Shown here: piece after piece, positions 36,286-48,939 of the stretch | Position numbering within the stretch: the stretch's first letter is position 1 | How the letters are laid out: the number at the start of each line of letters is the position of its first letter | DNA from: Eunapius fragilis | Lineage: Eukaryota; Porifera; Demospongiae; Spongillida; Spongillidae | Assembly: GCA_963681505.1 (NCBI GenBank) | Contig: OY811974.1 | Coordinates: forward strand, 6,995,389 to 7,059,388 | Direction: 5' to 3' | DNA length: 64,000 nt | Position numbers and translations under genes: made by a program | The notes under the pieces: model-generated | Databases searched by the model: none | What the model was told of the DNA's origin: nothing | Seen by the model: the letters and a program-made list of their open reading frames with translations, nothing else

Positions 36286-39200
36286 ATGCTTTCGGATTGT
36301 GAGTGGGTTGTCGAGCGCTGCAAGGAGTTACTCAATAAGAATGACAAGAGTACAGCAAAGGCGTGGATCCTGACGGCACGCTCATTGTTCCCTGACGACT
36401 TCGACGTTCAAGTATGTGTTCGACTAAACTAGAAATGGAACGCTTTAATTGGAATACTATATTAAAAATTGATTTTTATTTTTATTTGTACAGTACGAGG
36501 CTTTCTCACTTCACTTATGTTCCGGAGAGCTGAAAGAAGCAGCCGGTGTATTTGTCGACCTGTATTCCAAGTTTCAATCTCGCCCTAAATTGCACCAGTA
36601 TGTATCTGACCTGGTGGTGGAGGTGGTTAGCGGGCAGGTGGGAACCAAAAAGGGTACGTACGGTTTAAGCGAGGATGAAGGATGCGCGTTCATATACTTC
36701 CATTCCGTATCCACTTAAAAGACCTTTTCAACCTCCTACCCAACGGAACACAGCGTACTCTGCTGCGTGAGGCAGCCGGTGAGAATGATTTGTGTACGGT
36801 AAAGATACCAATAACCCGCTTGCACAGTGTATCGATATCGCTTACGAGTCTGACACTTTATCCCCCCCCCAACCTCCCCAGACAAGGCCTCAGATACGGT
36901 TGATAGGTGTCGCATCTTGCTTGTGGAGATGAGGTTATTTCCAGACTCTGCTACCACCATAGGTGTAAGTGGGGGCAAATGGGTCAACAGAAATTCCATA
37001 ACCTCTTACTCTAACCTCAAGGATTTATCTGGCTTTTAAAATCATGGGTGGGTAGGCAACTGGGCACGGGTAGATCATGTTAATAACCATGGTATTTGCC
37101 ATGCATATTATTATGCCAGAATTGTGTAGCAATTCATGATTGATAGTGAAGTACATGTAATAGTTATAAACAAAAACCTACACAAATAGATTCCAGTATT
37201 CCACATATGTTGCGATGCACCGCAGATGCAAATTTTATTTAACCCTGTAATGAAACTGTAGAGAAATAGCACCATCTATATATCAGAGATAATATATAGA
37301 GGGATTGGAAACAGGGCCAATCAACACTAATTAACACGCGCAATCCTCGAACGAATCCTTACAAGCGGTTCGAATACGTATAGCACTTAGAATTTTTATA
37401 ACAACAGACACGTTTAGAAGGTTGTACAGATATAACCTCTGGAACAGGCACGGACAAGGTTAGGCCTTCTGTAACAGGTATATATACTTGAGCGCGAGGA
37501 ATTGCCACGACCAAACCCCCCTTTTCCTCACGTTCTTAATGTACCGAAACCTCCACCCATCACCTTTGAAGAAATGTACAGAACGATTGGAACGTGATTT
37601 AACTTTAAAAATATGTGCTAGGCACACAACCAACATAGCTCTACCAAAATAATATATCAAAACCAGCCACCATCGTTACAAAAAGCCGTGGCTCCCCGCA
37701 AGAGTAAGGGTACCCAAAACATCACAGCGAGGTTTCTAAAGATGCTATACGCAAACAACATAGCGGTAGGCACATACTAGACTATGAGCAGTAGGTACAC
37801 AAATAACGATGAGAACAGTTCTTCTAGATCGCCGGATTCTCCCCGCAAAGTAAAAAAATGGCCATTTTTTTTTCTTTTTCCTTTAAAAAATGGCTCAAAA
37901 TCGAATCTATAAGTATTCAATGAATCTTTAATGGATCGTCTATCGAATACTTTTTTTAAACTTGAGAAGGCATGTTTCTTTACCTTGTGACATTCAAGAC
38001 TTCAATTCAAGCCTACAATTCCGCCCCCTTTTTTGGTTAATGTAGGTGTGATTCACGCGTGCAAGGATAGGGCGCGCTAAAATTGCAAAAGTCTAGGGCG
38101 CACGTGATTCGTTTCCAATCCCTCTATATATTATCTCTGTATATATATACTTCAATAATTTCCATTATCTGGATGCAATATTATGTCTCTCCATTTCACA
38201 TAAAATTAGGTCTTCTAAGTGTCCTTCAGTTAGGCATTTTGCAAATTTGACTCACGATGTACATGTACAGTGTTACTGTATACCCTTTTCAACATTTCAA
38301 GGAAGCATACATGTATGTAGTACTATAACTATAATAGTACGATTTTGAAAAACCAGCTATTTGGGGGGGGGGGGGGATGTGGAGGCCTTAGGGTGTATGT
38401 GGTAATTGAACTATTTGTGGGATCATTATTGTCATGATATCACACCGCACTCTGTAATGATCTCGCCCATGCCTGGCAAGATAGTTTACTAAGTGGTGCG
38501 TGATTGCACTATCTCAATTGAAAGTTGTTACCATCCAATACAATTTTCATGGGTGGGTAAGTCGAAAAGTCATGGGTAGAGGGCACTGGGTAAAGGGGTC
38601 AGATAAATTCCTGAGCCTAAAAACAGCTGTGAACAGAGAGGAAAGTAGGCGGGCAGGTTGTCTGAGCATAGGTTAGGGATACAATGTTGTCCCTGAACAA
38701 TTACCATATTAAGTTTTGCCGGTGGGATGGTTTGGTGATTTTTTATTTTATTTTAGTGCTGTCCTCTCCCTTTGCAGTTGGACATGTATGACCAGTTGGG
38801 TCAGGTGTCCACTTCGTGCCAGTCTGTTGTTGAAAACAGACAAAGAGATGTGCTAGGTAAGTGGAGCCCTCAGAGCACACTCACTACACCTTCTTTAAAT
38901 CTGCATTTGTTCTCTCTTCTGTTTTGTCATATCCTTTCTGTCTCCTCTCTTCCTACCATTCGCATTGCCCCCTCCAATACTCTCATCTCGTCTACCACTC
39001 ATCACACCATCACATGCTCACTATCCCTCCCAACTCCACCTCCCCACCAGTCAATGATGTCATTCCCCTGCTTGTCAGCTCTCCCCACATCCTCGTCGGC
39101 CATCCAATCGTGCGTACGGATGGAACTTCCACCACACTGAAGACCAGCCACCTCTGCCAGTGGCTGGAGTCTGCAGCCAGCTACTATGCCAGCCTCATCT

Positions 39201-42200
39201 CTGAGGGAACACTGCACAACAAGTGTAAGGACCTACTGGGAGGGAGTAATGGTGTCCTCCAAGCCCCTCCCCCACCACCCCTCTTTTTTTTGTCCGACTG
39301 TGCTATCTGCCTTCCACCATTCTACCCAATGCATTCTGTCTTCCTCTATGCTTCTCTCTTGCTTTCCAACTATTTCACCTTCCCAATATCACTCCCACCC
39401 CATACCCTTCACCCCCTCACCACCATGGGTCCTTCCTCCCGCTCCCCCCCTCCCCCCCCCCTGTGCGTTCTGTGTGGAGCATGTCATGCCCCTTTATAGC
39501 CCACCCCTCAGCCGGAAGAGTAGGTTGGGAGAGGCTCCACAGCTTGCTCATGATGACTGCGGACAAGTGTGGATGGAAGGAGGTTTTTGCTTCCAAGCTG
39601 CCTGGTCCACACTTGTAAGTCATTTCCCCCCCGCCTTCCATACACACACCTGCATACATCTATGTCAAAAGAAATGATGTTTAAATTTAGTGTACTGTGT
39701 GTAGTAATTTGGCATGCATGTATTTATAAATCTGGCCTGTCATATATAAGCCTTACCTTTTTCTCATCTTTATTTACATTTGCCTTTTTTTTTTGTTCAG
39801 TTGTACATGTAGCAGTTCCTTCAAACTTTCATTTCTTAAGGCGACCATACACTAGGCAACTATGTTGCATGCAACTCATGCAATTCAATTAACACATTAG
39901 CTTACTGGTATTTTACTTGAGTTTTGCTAAATTCATAGTGTTGTGTGCAACATGTTGCCTCATGCCTTCAGATCGGGAGATAATATTTTTGTACAATGTG
40001 TGAAATATGATAATGCAGTATACAGTAGACGTCAGATTAAAAGTCACGTTTCGTTTTAGTGCGACGATCGTTGCACAAATGTATGGCTTCGGGTTTGGCT
40101 TAGCTTCGTCTTCTAATCGATTGCACGGTTCGCATTAGCACCACATTTTGTCAAAAAGTCATAGTTTTTTTTTACCATCTCACTTGACTAATAACATTAA
40201 TATTTTCGGATATGGTCTACAGCGATTATGTCAAACTTCGCATCCTTTTTTTTCTTCTGAAAGGGCTCAAAGCGCCAACAATCTACCAAGTGCCTGCAAT
40301 TAAAGGGCACAGAATGTACGCATCAAAATATTCTCAGGTTCCTAAAATGATACGAAATCTACCAATTGATCCGTTGAAAACCTGGGTCAATTCCTATTAC
40401 TGATGGCAACACCTCCTTCGGCACCCTTGTTACCGAATTCTCCTCGGCCCAGAATATTAGGAGAAACTGTTCTTCGGAACAAGTACTATATAATAAACTT
40501 TTTCGATTATGTTGGAAAGTTACATATACTTACTCAGTTCCTTTAATGCTTTTCGAAGCGCCATCGTTTAAAACTATCAACGAGGCCGCGTGCTTAACTA
40601 TAAAACCAGTTTAAACAGAGTTGCGCAGTTCACCCGGATCGTTTAACACATATGAAAGGATGAAAAGAGATAATCATACTGATATTGTGTTTATGAAAAG
40701 ACTGCATGGTGCGGTAATCGTCGCACTAAAACGAAACATCTGACGTCTACTGTACATACAGGTATGTAATGTAAAATTGTGCTTTTACACTGCAAAATTT
40801 CAATGCTATGATAGAAAATATCTCATATGAAGTTTTAAAAGTTTCATCAATAGAAAATCACACATGGCTTTATTCAGTGCATCATAAAATGTACCGCTGT
40901 TGCCGTTGGACACAGAACTATTTTTTTTTCTGACAACCGATGACCCATACTTGTAACTTACATGGTGCAGAGCATGTCTCCATAACCCCTGATGTGCTTC
41001 TCTACCAGTCTGTTTAACTAGTGTACAGAAAGGCAGTGTCTGATGGGCTACTGTATAATGCAACGCACCTCGCAGACTCTTTCACTAATCTAAAGGATCT
41101 ACATGTCCGAGGCAAAGCATCTAATCATTATTCTTTATTTGGGATCTTGGCAGCGAAAAGGAACCTAGCGCAAATTTTTCAAGTTTTCAAATTATTTCAT
41201 ATTCTAAGCGACACATACGCACTGGAAATTAGTGTGTCCGTCATGGAGTTACAGCGGCCTGAATTTGTAATTACATGTTTATTTGAACTGCATGCATCAA
41301 CTTTGATGCTCTTTCCTGGATAATTTTATAAATATGCGCTGGGTCTGTTTTCATAATCTTGTAAACTATAGCTTTATTCTTTAATAATCACAATAATCAC
41401 GATACTGAAGCACTTACAGTTTGACTAATGCACTACTTGCCCTCTCTGTGGCTGTCTGTAGAGAGATCCTCTCATCCAACTGTTGTGGTTTTAGAAGACT
41501 ATCACAACTAAGTCTTTTGAAGCAGGTTCCGGGGTGATCTGCATTTTGCATGGCACTAATCAGCAGAGGGGATCCCTTTTCATGGCCACTCTTGAGTTAC
41601 CCCCTTGAGCTTTGTCACCAGTTTGCCCATCCCAATCATTCAATGCAGCTTCGCCATCTTCTTGCCACTTGCTTCCATATGGAGCGCACCCAGTACGGAT
41701 TCGACATCTTCTTGCCACTTGCTTCCATAGAGAGCACACTGTCCTGATTGGATTTCTTTTGTTCATATCGAAAATTATCATGAAATATAAGGGCCTGGGC
41801 TCAGTTTTACTTGAACCCTCTCTCTAGCTCTTCCATACCGTGTATTTTCTATGCACGCAATTGTGAATAAATTATTGTTATCTTCCATGTCACCACAGAG
41901 CTCCTTTGGCACGGTGGGTGGGACTTGAGAAGTTATCTGGCTATAACACCCGCATGCAGTCGTTTGAAGCGCCTCGTAACATTGCCATCGGTTGCTTCTA
42001 CATTGCTGTATTCCTGTTCTTCGAGACTGCGTGGGAACACTGTAGTTCAATGCTTTGCCCCGGAGGTGAGCCTGAAACTGATGCAATACATGTATCTCAT
42101 GTCTTGCCACACCCACCACTTTTTTAGGGGGTCAACCGTGCTGGGTTATGATTGAGGAACGTCTGATAAGACCTGCAGAGGAAAAGTGAGCTGATAGTGG

Positions 42201-45200
42201 TTGAGGGAGGGAGAGTAAGGGGGCTTGTCCAAACTATGTTTGGAAAAATTAGCGTCATTGTGACGTTAACATATAAACCCCCCCCCCCTAAGCCTCATAG
42301 CGTTTTTGTTAGATTAGTAGCATGAAACGTTACTCAATGTGCAGTGTAGTCTGAATAGACGTAACTGCTGCCACTGGAGTCAACGCTGCAGCTAACTAGA
42401 TGTTCCGTATTATAAAACAATACTTGCGGACAATAAAATTTTTCTTAACGTCACAGCCTCTCCTCCCCCCCCCCCCCCCCTAACGTCGCAATGACGCTAA
42501 TTTTTCCAAACATACATGTAGTTTGGACAAGCCCCCTAAGAGGAGGGAAGAGAAAGAGGAGATGGAAGACAGAAAAAGAGTGGAGAGGCGAGGGATGAAG
42601 TGGGGATGAAGGAGAGATGGGAGGGAATGAATGGGAGAGTGAAATGTTCACGGAGTGTTGTTTATTGATTTTGATTTACTTGTGAAGTAAGGTTAGAGAG
42701 ATATAGGAAGTTGTCATAGCACTTGTTTGGTATGCGTTGGTTTTCTGCAGGTCGGCTGCTGCAAAGAGGAGAAAAATGGATGATTCGTCTGAGGCCCATC
42801 TGAACTTCCAGTCAGGTGGGTTGGCACATGCAGCAACCCTGTGGGCATGCTGTTTACGGTGTGTGCATCGTCTCTACAGGCTCCCAGGCTCAGGACCAGC
42901 GATTGGTGGAGTGTTTTACAGTTGCTATAAACTGTTGGGACTTCCTGCAGTCAAATGTGACATATCGTGGTGGTAATGATAATCAAATGTGTCTGTTTGT
43001 GTGTTCCCACAGTACCTACCTAACATACATGGTACCATGGTACTGTGCATGTGGCATGCTCAGTGTCAGTTTCCATACTGGCTGTCAAGATTGTAATTAA
43101 TCATTAATGCTTCACACACACTCATCCATTAGTGTTTACAATTGCAAGGTCCTTGCCAGTTAGCAAATAACCACCAGCTATGATTATGACTAGACATTCT
43201 TAGGCCACTGAAAATAGGTGCATTTCTCGAAATGGATTGAAATGTTCTCTTTATGATAATAAAAAATCTCAAAGCAGTGTCCAGTTGCCTTCCTTGTCTC
43301 TTTGTATTATCAAATAATTTGATTATTTATCATGCAAAGTTTTTTGAAAGTTCAGCAGGCATGTCCAAGCGATATTTAAATTGATCTGTTTTTGTATGCA
43401 CATTTCGTTAACGAAACTATTACTCTGGCCCTTATTGTATATCAGATTTCATCCTTTATGTATGGAGCACATTTGAGTGAATATTATTTACAATGTACAT
43501 GTGTATATATTTGTTTATTTTTCTTCTTTCATTTCTTGCTTATCTATTTCCATGTAGAGTTTAGTCGTCTCTGCCAACAGTGGGGTGCCTTTGAGTGGTC
43601 TTGGCTAAGCTCATTCCGTGCTGACATGAATATGTACAAGGGTGAGCACGAGATAGCCATCCAAGTCCTGCAACATGAGTGGCTCAAGTTTCCTGAGGAG
43701 GAAAGGACTAAGGTGCAGTGACAATTGAAGGCATTTCTTTTGTACATGGCCACAAACCTGCATTGTTTTCTCTCATTGCATTCATATATACATGTGGGGG
43801 AACCAATAAATTGTCATTTGCAGCCCGAGTCTCTGCGGTACTTAATCCAAACTGTTAACTGCTGTTCACTGATTGGAGATATCAAGGTTAGTCCTGCTAT
43901 AGGGAAAGTGCAAAGTGATTTTAATGTTATATGTAACTAATCCACCACCCAAAATATTCATTTTGCTGTGTAAGCCCAATTCTGTTCAAATGGTTAATGG
44001 ATTGTACAGTACCGATGATAATAAAAGTCATGTTCCGTTTTAGTGCGACGATCGTAGCACTGTGCAGTCTTTTTAAAACACAGAGATAAAATGATGATCT
44101 TTCTGACACATATGTACGTGTTAACTAATTCCGTGAAGTGCACAACTCCGTTTACACCAGTTTTATACTAACGCACGTGGTTACATAATGATGACACTGC
44201 ATAGATCCTGAAAGAATCAAGCAAAGGAATTCTAACGTAGCGCATGAAACTGAACACGTGCGTTCGTTTGGAAGAACCATTTTACAAAATACCGTTAAGG
44301 AATTATGCCCCTGCCCCCAGTGGTAAAAATCGCTCACTTCTTCTGTACGTCTTCTCTTTGATTTCCCAAATTCCCTCCTCCCCTTTGAAGGGATAAGTAG
44401 ATGATGTTAGAATAACAGACGAGCCTGCTTTTAATTTTAGACACACTTAACTGAACTGAGCACTGTTGCAGAACGTCCATCCAAGTGATGTTCTACAACC
44501 TATCAAGTGATGCAAACGTTTTGTCAACATTTTAAACAACGCATCTAAACTGCTAGCGATTAACAACTTTAGTGTTAATTGTATTTGAAGAATAGCTACG
44601 ATGCCAAAACTGAACGTAACCAGAAGCCATATCTTAGTGCTACGATCACAACGGAACACAGCCTTTATTATGACCGGTACTGTATATCAGTTGTTTGATC
44701 ACATTTGTAATGGCCAACTAATGGGAAAAATGGCAACATAAATGCAAAGGGTTCGTGAAGTGTAGACATTGAACTAGAGGAAGCTGGATGTTGTATTAAT
44801 TTGAAGAAAAAGCAGGTATTAAAGAGTACCTCAAAGAAATTATGACTGAGAATATCGAATTCTCACCTGGCTGCTTTTTTGTGAGTTAGATAAAGAACAA
44901 ATATGGTAGCACTTTTGTATTCCAGTGTTTGCAGCATGTACAACGAGCATTCTGATCGATGCAAACACATGGATCACTGGTTTGACACCCCAAAATGTTT
45001 GCAATTGAACTGAATACTAAACTAGTAACATTCATGAAGCTGCAGTGATTCTGTGAGGTGATTCTGCAAAAGCAGAAGGCGAATCTACTGCTAGGCTATA
45101 TCGCTTATTGCTGCGTGCTTCTCCAAGCTTGGTGACAAGGCATGTGCGAAATGAAGCGACAGTTTGTTGTATGTGACTTTTTGATGGATAGGACCCTGTT

Positions 45201-46753
45201 GTTAAATATCCATCCTTGCTAAAATTGCAATTTAGTTAGGCAATCAGATCAGATAGCCATTTCTGACCACTTTTGTGTAATGCCTAACCAAAATCTACAT
45301 GTAGTGTGGTCAAACATTGGTCTTAACACTTGAAAAAATTAATAATTACCCTTTTGCCCAGGTAGTTATGATAACTGTTCGAATGTTTTTCTCATATTTA
45401 GAGTGCATGTGCACATGCCTGTGATGTCATACGTCTCCTGCCTGACAACACTGAACCACAGAAGAGCAGCAGTGCTTCCATTGTGACGGCAAACCAAGCA
45501 GGCAACAGACCCCCAGCATGTTTGTGTGCGTGTGCGTGTGTTTGTACCTTTGTCATTACCTCGGTACTACATGTATTTAATGCCACTTCTCTCACTTAGT
45601 CAGACAGTTGAGGCTGTTGAAGTGCTGTTGCACCGATACTATCCCCTTCTGTACAGAGGTTATCATCAAAACACTCCAGGTGCGTTGGTCTGTGCAGGGT
45701 CACTACTGTGGTGATTGTGTGATTCTTGGCCTCTCAGTTAACGCACATAAGTTTTGGTATATAAATAGAGAGACAAAACTGTGAGATGATATACACATAC
45801 GATAGGTGTAGGTGGTGGCACTCACAAATTGGGTTGGGTTGACTGTTCCCATTGGCAGTTTTTATTGCTTATTTTGTTTTCGTTCCGTGAGAAGCATTTA
45901 CGTCAACGAGGTGTTGCTGCATGTCCCTCAGGACGCTGCTTTCTCTGACCCAACTCAAGATGTGGCACTAGGACAGTTGGTGGTGCTGCTGCAGTACAAC
46001 TGGCCACGTGAAGAAGAGCGCTTTGCCTCCATCATCACAGCCATCCAAAAGAGGAAGAAGTTCAGTATAGCTGACTATCTTCCGTACATCATTGGTATCC
46101 TCACTTGAATACCCTTTTTTTTAAAATTAATTTTGCAGCACTGAAGGGTGGTCATGAAGTTTAGTTACATTTAAAATGAATAATTAAAATAATACATGTA
46201 CATGTAGATGAAATGTAGATATAATGATGTACAACATGCACTGTGAATATCAGTGAACTAATGTTTTTAATGTAATAGGATTGCATGCAGCAATGTTGCC
46301 TAGTGAATGGTCGCCTTTACAGAGTAAAAGAGTGTTAAGCTGCGACTGTATCTGTACAGAACCTATGGGCATGCTTCATTCCTACCTCACTGCACAGGCA
46401 TGTGTATGCTTCCATTATGCCTTAATTCCTACCAGTCATTGATATGCTGGAAGAGCTGGTGTTTCTGTCCAACTGTGAGTCCCTGGAGATCTGCCTTGTA
46501 GCACAAGCTGAGGGCTCAAGGTATGCATGCTGTTGCTTGTACACGTATGCATACCTGTTTAATTTTTTTACATACCTGACCTTCTGTTCTGTTTTACAGA
46601 ACTCGTACAGTGACTCGGGGGCTGAACAGAGAAGCCAGAGAAGAATTGGTGGCGGCGGTAGACCGACAAGTGCAGCGATGTCACGAGCCTATTGAACCAG
46701 TTCTACGTGAATTTTTCCAAAAAGAGAAGCTGTTTATAACCTCAGAAAAATGA
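36286..46753 (+). CDS. INTS10: Integrator complex subunit 10
   Basis: Exons recognised: 36286-36411, 36494-36653, 36722-36778, 36882-36964, 38778-38856, 39051-39224, 39500-39614, 41899-42065, 42751-42815, 42880-42972, 43558-43712, 43824-43886, 45402-45523, 45600-45679, about 45892-46094, 46436-46520 and 46600-46753. About 660 residues were found; the human protein is about 710. Matches to the family include KAWILTARSLFPDDFDVQ near the N-terminus, GWERLHSLLMMTADKCGW, DMLEELVFLSN, and RTVTRGLNREAREELV near the end. INTS10 is a helical-repeat subunit of Integrator, which cleaves nascent snRNA and mRNA in the nucleus. Two joins are unresolved: a small exon seems missing between 42065 and 42751 (phase 1 to phase 2), and the 45679/45892 junction is out of phase. 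Introns carry several MITEs, but the exons read cleanly. Confidence 0.88.
37284..38139. mobile_element. inverted-repeat element in INTS10 intron 4
   Basis: 856 bp with ~29-bp terminal inverted repeats (CAGAGATAATATATAGAGGG at both ends) inside a TATATA context that may be the target duplication. No coding capacity recognised. Confidence 0.75.
40023..40752. mobile_element. Tc1/mariner-like MITE, copy 1 (INTS10 intron)
   Basis: Ends CAGTAGACGTCAGA and TCTGACGTCTACTG flanked by TA on both sides. The inner arm contains CGTTTTAGTGCGACGAT and its mirror. The TA duplication and CAGT end are typical of Tc1/mariner-derived MITEs. Related to the element at 44007-44682. Confidence 0.75.
41130..41270 (+). 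repeat. dispersed repeat shared with 20670-20800
   Basis: GGCAGCGAAAAGG, ACCTAGCGCA and ATTAGTGTGTCCGTCATGGA match the sequence near 20.7 kb at perhaps three quarters identity. Nature unknown. Confidence 0.55.
42219..42536. mobile_element. PIF/Harbinger-like MITE (INTS10 intron)
   Basis: 318 bp with ends GGGGGCTTGTCCAAAC and GTTTGGACAAGCCCCC and the 3-bp duplication TAA on both sides, as PIF/Harbinger elements leave. Inner arms share TTTGGAAAAATTAGCGTCAT, and C tracts lie toward the centre. Confidence 0.8.
44007..44682. mobile_element. Tc1/mariner-like MITE, copy 2 (INTS10 intron)
   Basis: Ends CAGTACCGATGATAATAAAA and its mirror (TTTATTATGACCGGTACTG), flanked by TA. It shares GTTTTAGTGCGACGATCGT with copy 1 at 40.0 kb, though the ends have diverged. 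Confidence 0.75.
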
Positions 46754-47349
46754 AATCAACAATGTTAATCTCTTTGTAATTGATGTGGTTGTGGAATAGA
46801 CCCTTTTCCAATGGACATGAATATTTTAATTATCACACGCACGCTCACGTGACTACATGTGTTTCTGAAGGTTGAAAGCTGTGAATTGTTCTAGAGCAAG
46901 CTACGGTCAACTCTCTATATAGTATAGGTACGAAACTTTAACGCAAGGTTGGTACTCATTGTTTCCATCGACTGATTATGAGCGATGATACTTGCTGCGT
47001 AAGCGTAGGTTGCTATATCGAAAACAATCTTGTAATCCCTTTGGCGATCCATGGTAAAGTTATTATCTGTGAAAAACGATGCCTAAAAATTCTTCGCCAT
47101 ATCGTGGGTGTTAATGGATACATTTCGCTTCAGCCTTTTGTACATCCTCTATTAACTAATCAAGTGTGTGCAATTGGATGGCTTTGGCTGTAATCCCTCT
47201 GGTCCAGACACTGAACAAGAAGGACGTAAACCAAACAAACCAAGTACACATAGGTGCTCGGCGGGTGTTAATAGATATAAATTACGTTCACATGATGTTG
47301 TGTTGATGCAACTAAGTTTCACAGTTTGCCCTTACATGATTATGCAGCC

Positions 47350-48733
47350 ATGCCACGAAGATTCCAAGTTGGCCGCCGCTATAAGCGTCCACGCTCTATG
47401 AGTCTGAGCTCGTCTATTGAGGAGAGAGACCAGAAAGATGCCACAACACAAGTATCTGGTGAGTGCTCTCAGAGTTGCTTTTAATAGCTAAAAACTTGTA
47501 TCATCATCGTCGTATAATACTTTAGATGATGATGATATGTACTGCCATGAAGAAGAAAGGATAGAATTTGAAGGTATTCAATGTGAAGACCAGGGGGTGA
47601 ATACAGAGATACAAATGAAAGATGAGGCTATGAACACAGATGTAGAACTTAAGGACAAAGGTGTTAACACACAAGAAGACCACTGCTACTGCAGGAGATA
47701 TGTCCAAGAAGAGAGTGAACACAGCAGTGTTATTATAGAATGTGCAGAGCACAGGCATTTTACACAGCATGTGCAAGTAGAAGAGAAAGCCATAAATACT
47801 GATGCAGGAATGGATAGTAGGTTTCTCACCACATCAAGCCCATTTGAAATGCTTAAAGGTGATGATTCCCAAACACACTTCTATACCTCACTCCGTTCCT
47901 ACAAAGTGTTGGAGACAATTTTGACTCTTTTGAATCCATTAATGGCCATGAATAATGATACTTGCAAGCTGTCACATGGGGATGAATTGCTTTTGGTTTG
48001 TATAAAATTGCGACTAGCAATGCCTCACGAAGACTTATCTTATCGATTTAGAATTGCTGTTTCTTCAGTAAGTAAAATATTTCATCGTTGGATAGATGTT
48101 ATGTCTAGAGAACTGCATTGTCTGATATGTTGGCCAGATCGAACAAAAATTCGACAAACACTGCCTGATTGCTTCAAGCCTATGTATTCTCATGCTACTT
48201 GTATAATAGATTGCTCAGAAATATTTCTGGAGCGACCATCCTCATTGTTGGCTAGAGCTCAGACATATTCTCAATACAAACATCACAATACTGTAAAGTT
48301 TTTGATCGCTATCAGTCCAACAGGAGCAATAATTTTCTTATCTAAGTGTTGGGGTGGACGAGTTTCAGATAAGTATTTGACAGCCAACTGCGGTTTCTAT
48401 AACTACCTTATCCCGGGAGATCTAGAACTGGCCGACAGAGGCTTTAACATTGCTGATGATTTGGCTTTGCATGGGGCTTCTCTTGCCTTGCCTTCCTTTA
48501 CCAAAGGTAAAGATCAGTTATCCCAAAATGAAGTTGAAGTCAGTAGGTCATTATCTCGAGTGCGAATTCATGTTGAGCGAGCAATAGGAAGGTTGAAACA
48601 CTTCAAGCTTCTTCAGTTGAGACTACCTATTTCTATGATTAAAACATCTAAGGATACCCATTTTTCAACAATTGACAAGATTCTTATTGTATGTGCTGCC
48701 TTATGTAACCTTAATCCTCCCTTGGTCCAATGA
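47350..48733 (+). CDS. DDE transposase (DDE_Tnp_4, Harbinger/ISL2EU-like)
   Basis: Two exons, 47350-47458 and 47526-48733 (GT-AG, phase 1), give 438 residues. The first is basic (PRRFQVGRRYKRPRS). The second opens with an acidic stretch and then imperfect VNTE/AMNTD/AINTD repeats. A helix-turn-helix-like segment (ELLLVCIKLRLAMPHEDLSYRF) precedes the catalytic core: IDCSEIFLERP gives the first Asp, LADRGFNIADD the second, and RIHVERAIGRLKHF the Glu. All three catalytic residues are intact and there is no frameshift, so the enzyme could be active. A further upstream exon (MSDDTCC at 46978, before a GTAAGC) may exist but could not be joined. It is expected to cut and join the ends of the surrounding element in the nucleus. 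Confidence 0.88.
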
Positions 48734-48939
48734 CATTCATCAAATATTGTGAATGCAATACAACTGCTTTGTGCGTCAAATATTTCATGCACTTGGGTAT
48801 AGCCCTATATGTACATGTACATGTATGCATGTCATTTCATTAGCTGACATTCAAAACAATACCAATTTCCTTTAGGAGCTCTTTTGATTCCTACACAGGC
48901 ATAATGAAACCAAACAAATTTGCAACTTGGATTGTCACA

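Noticed and set aside
46978-47193. Upstream THAP-like exon of the 47.35-kb transposase
   Set aside because: MSDDTCC starts like some THAP fingers, but the rest of the finger and an in-phase splice to 47350 could not be shown.
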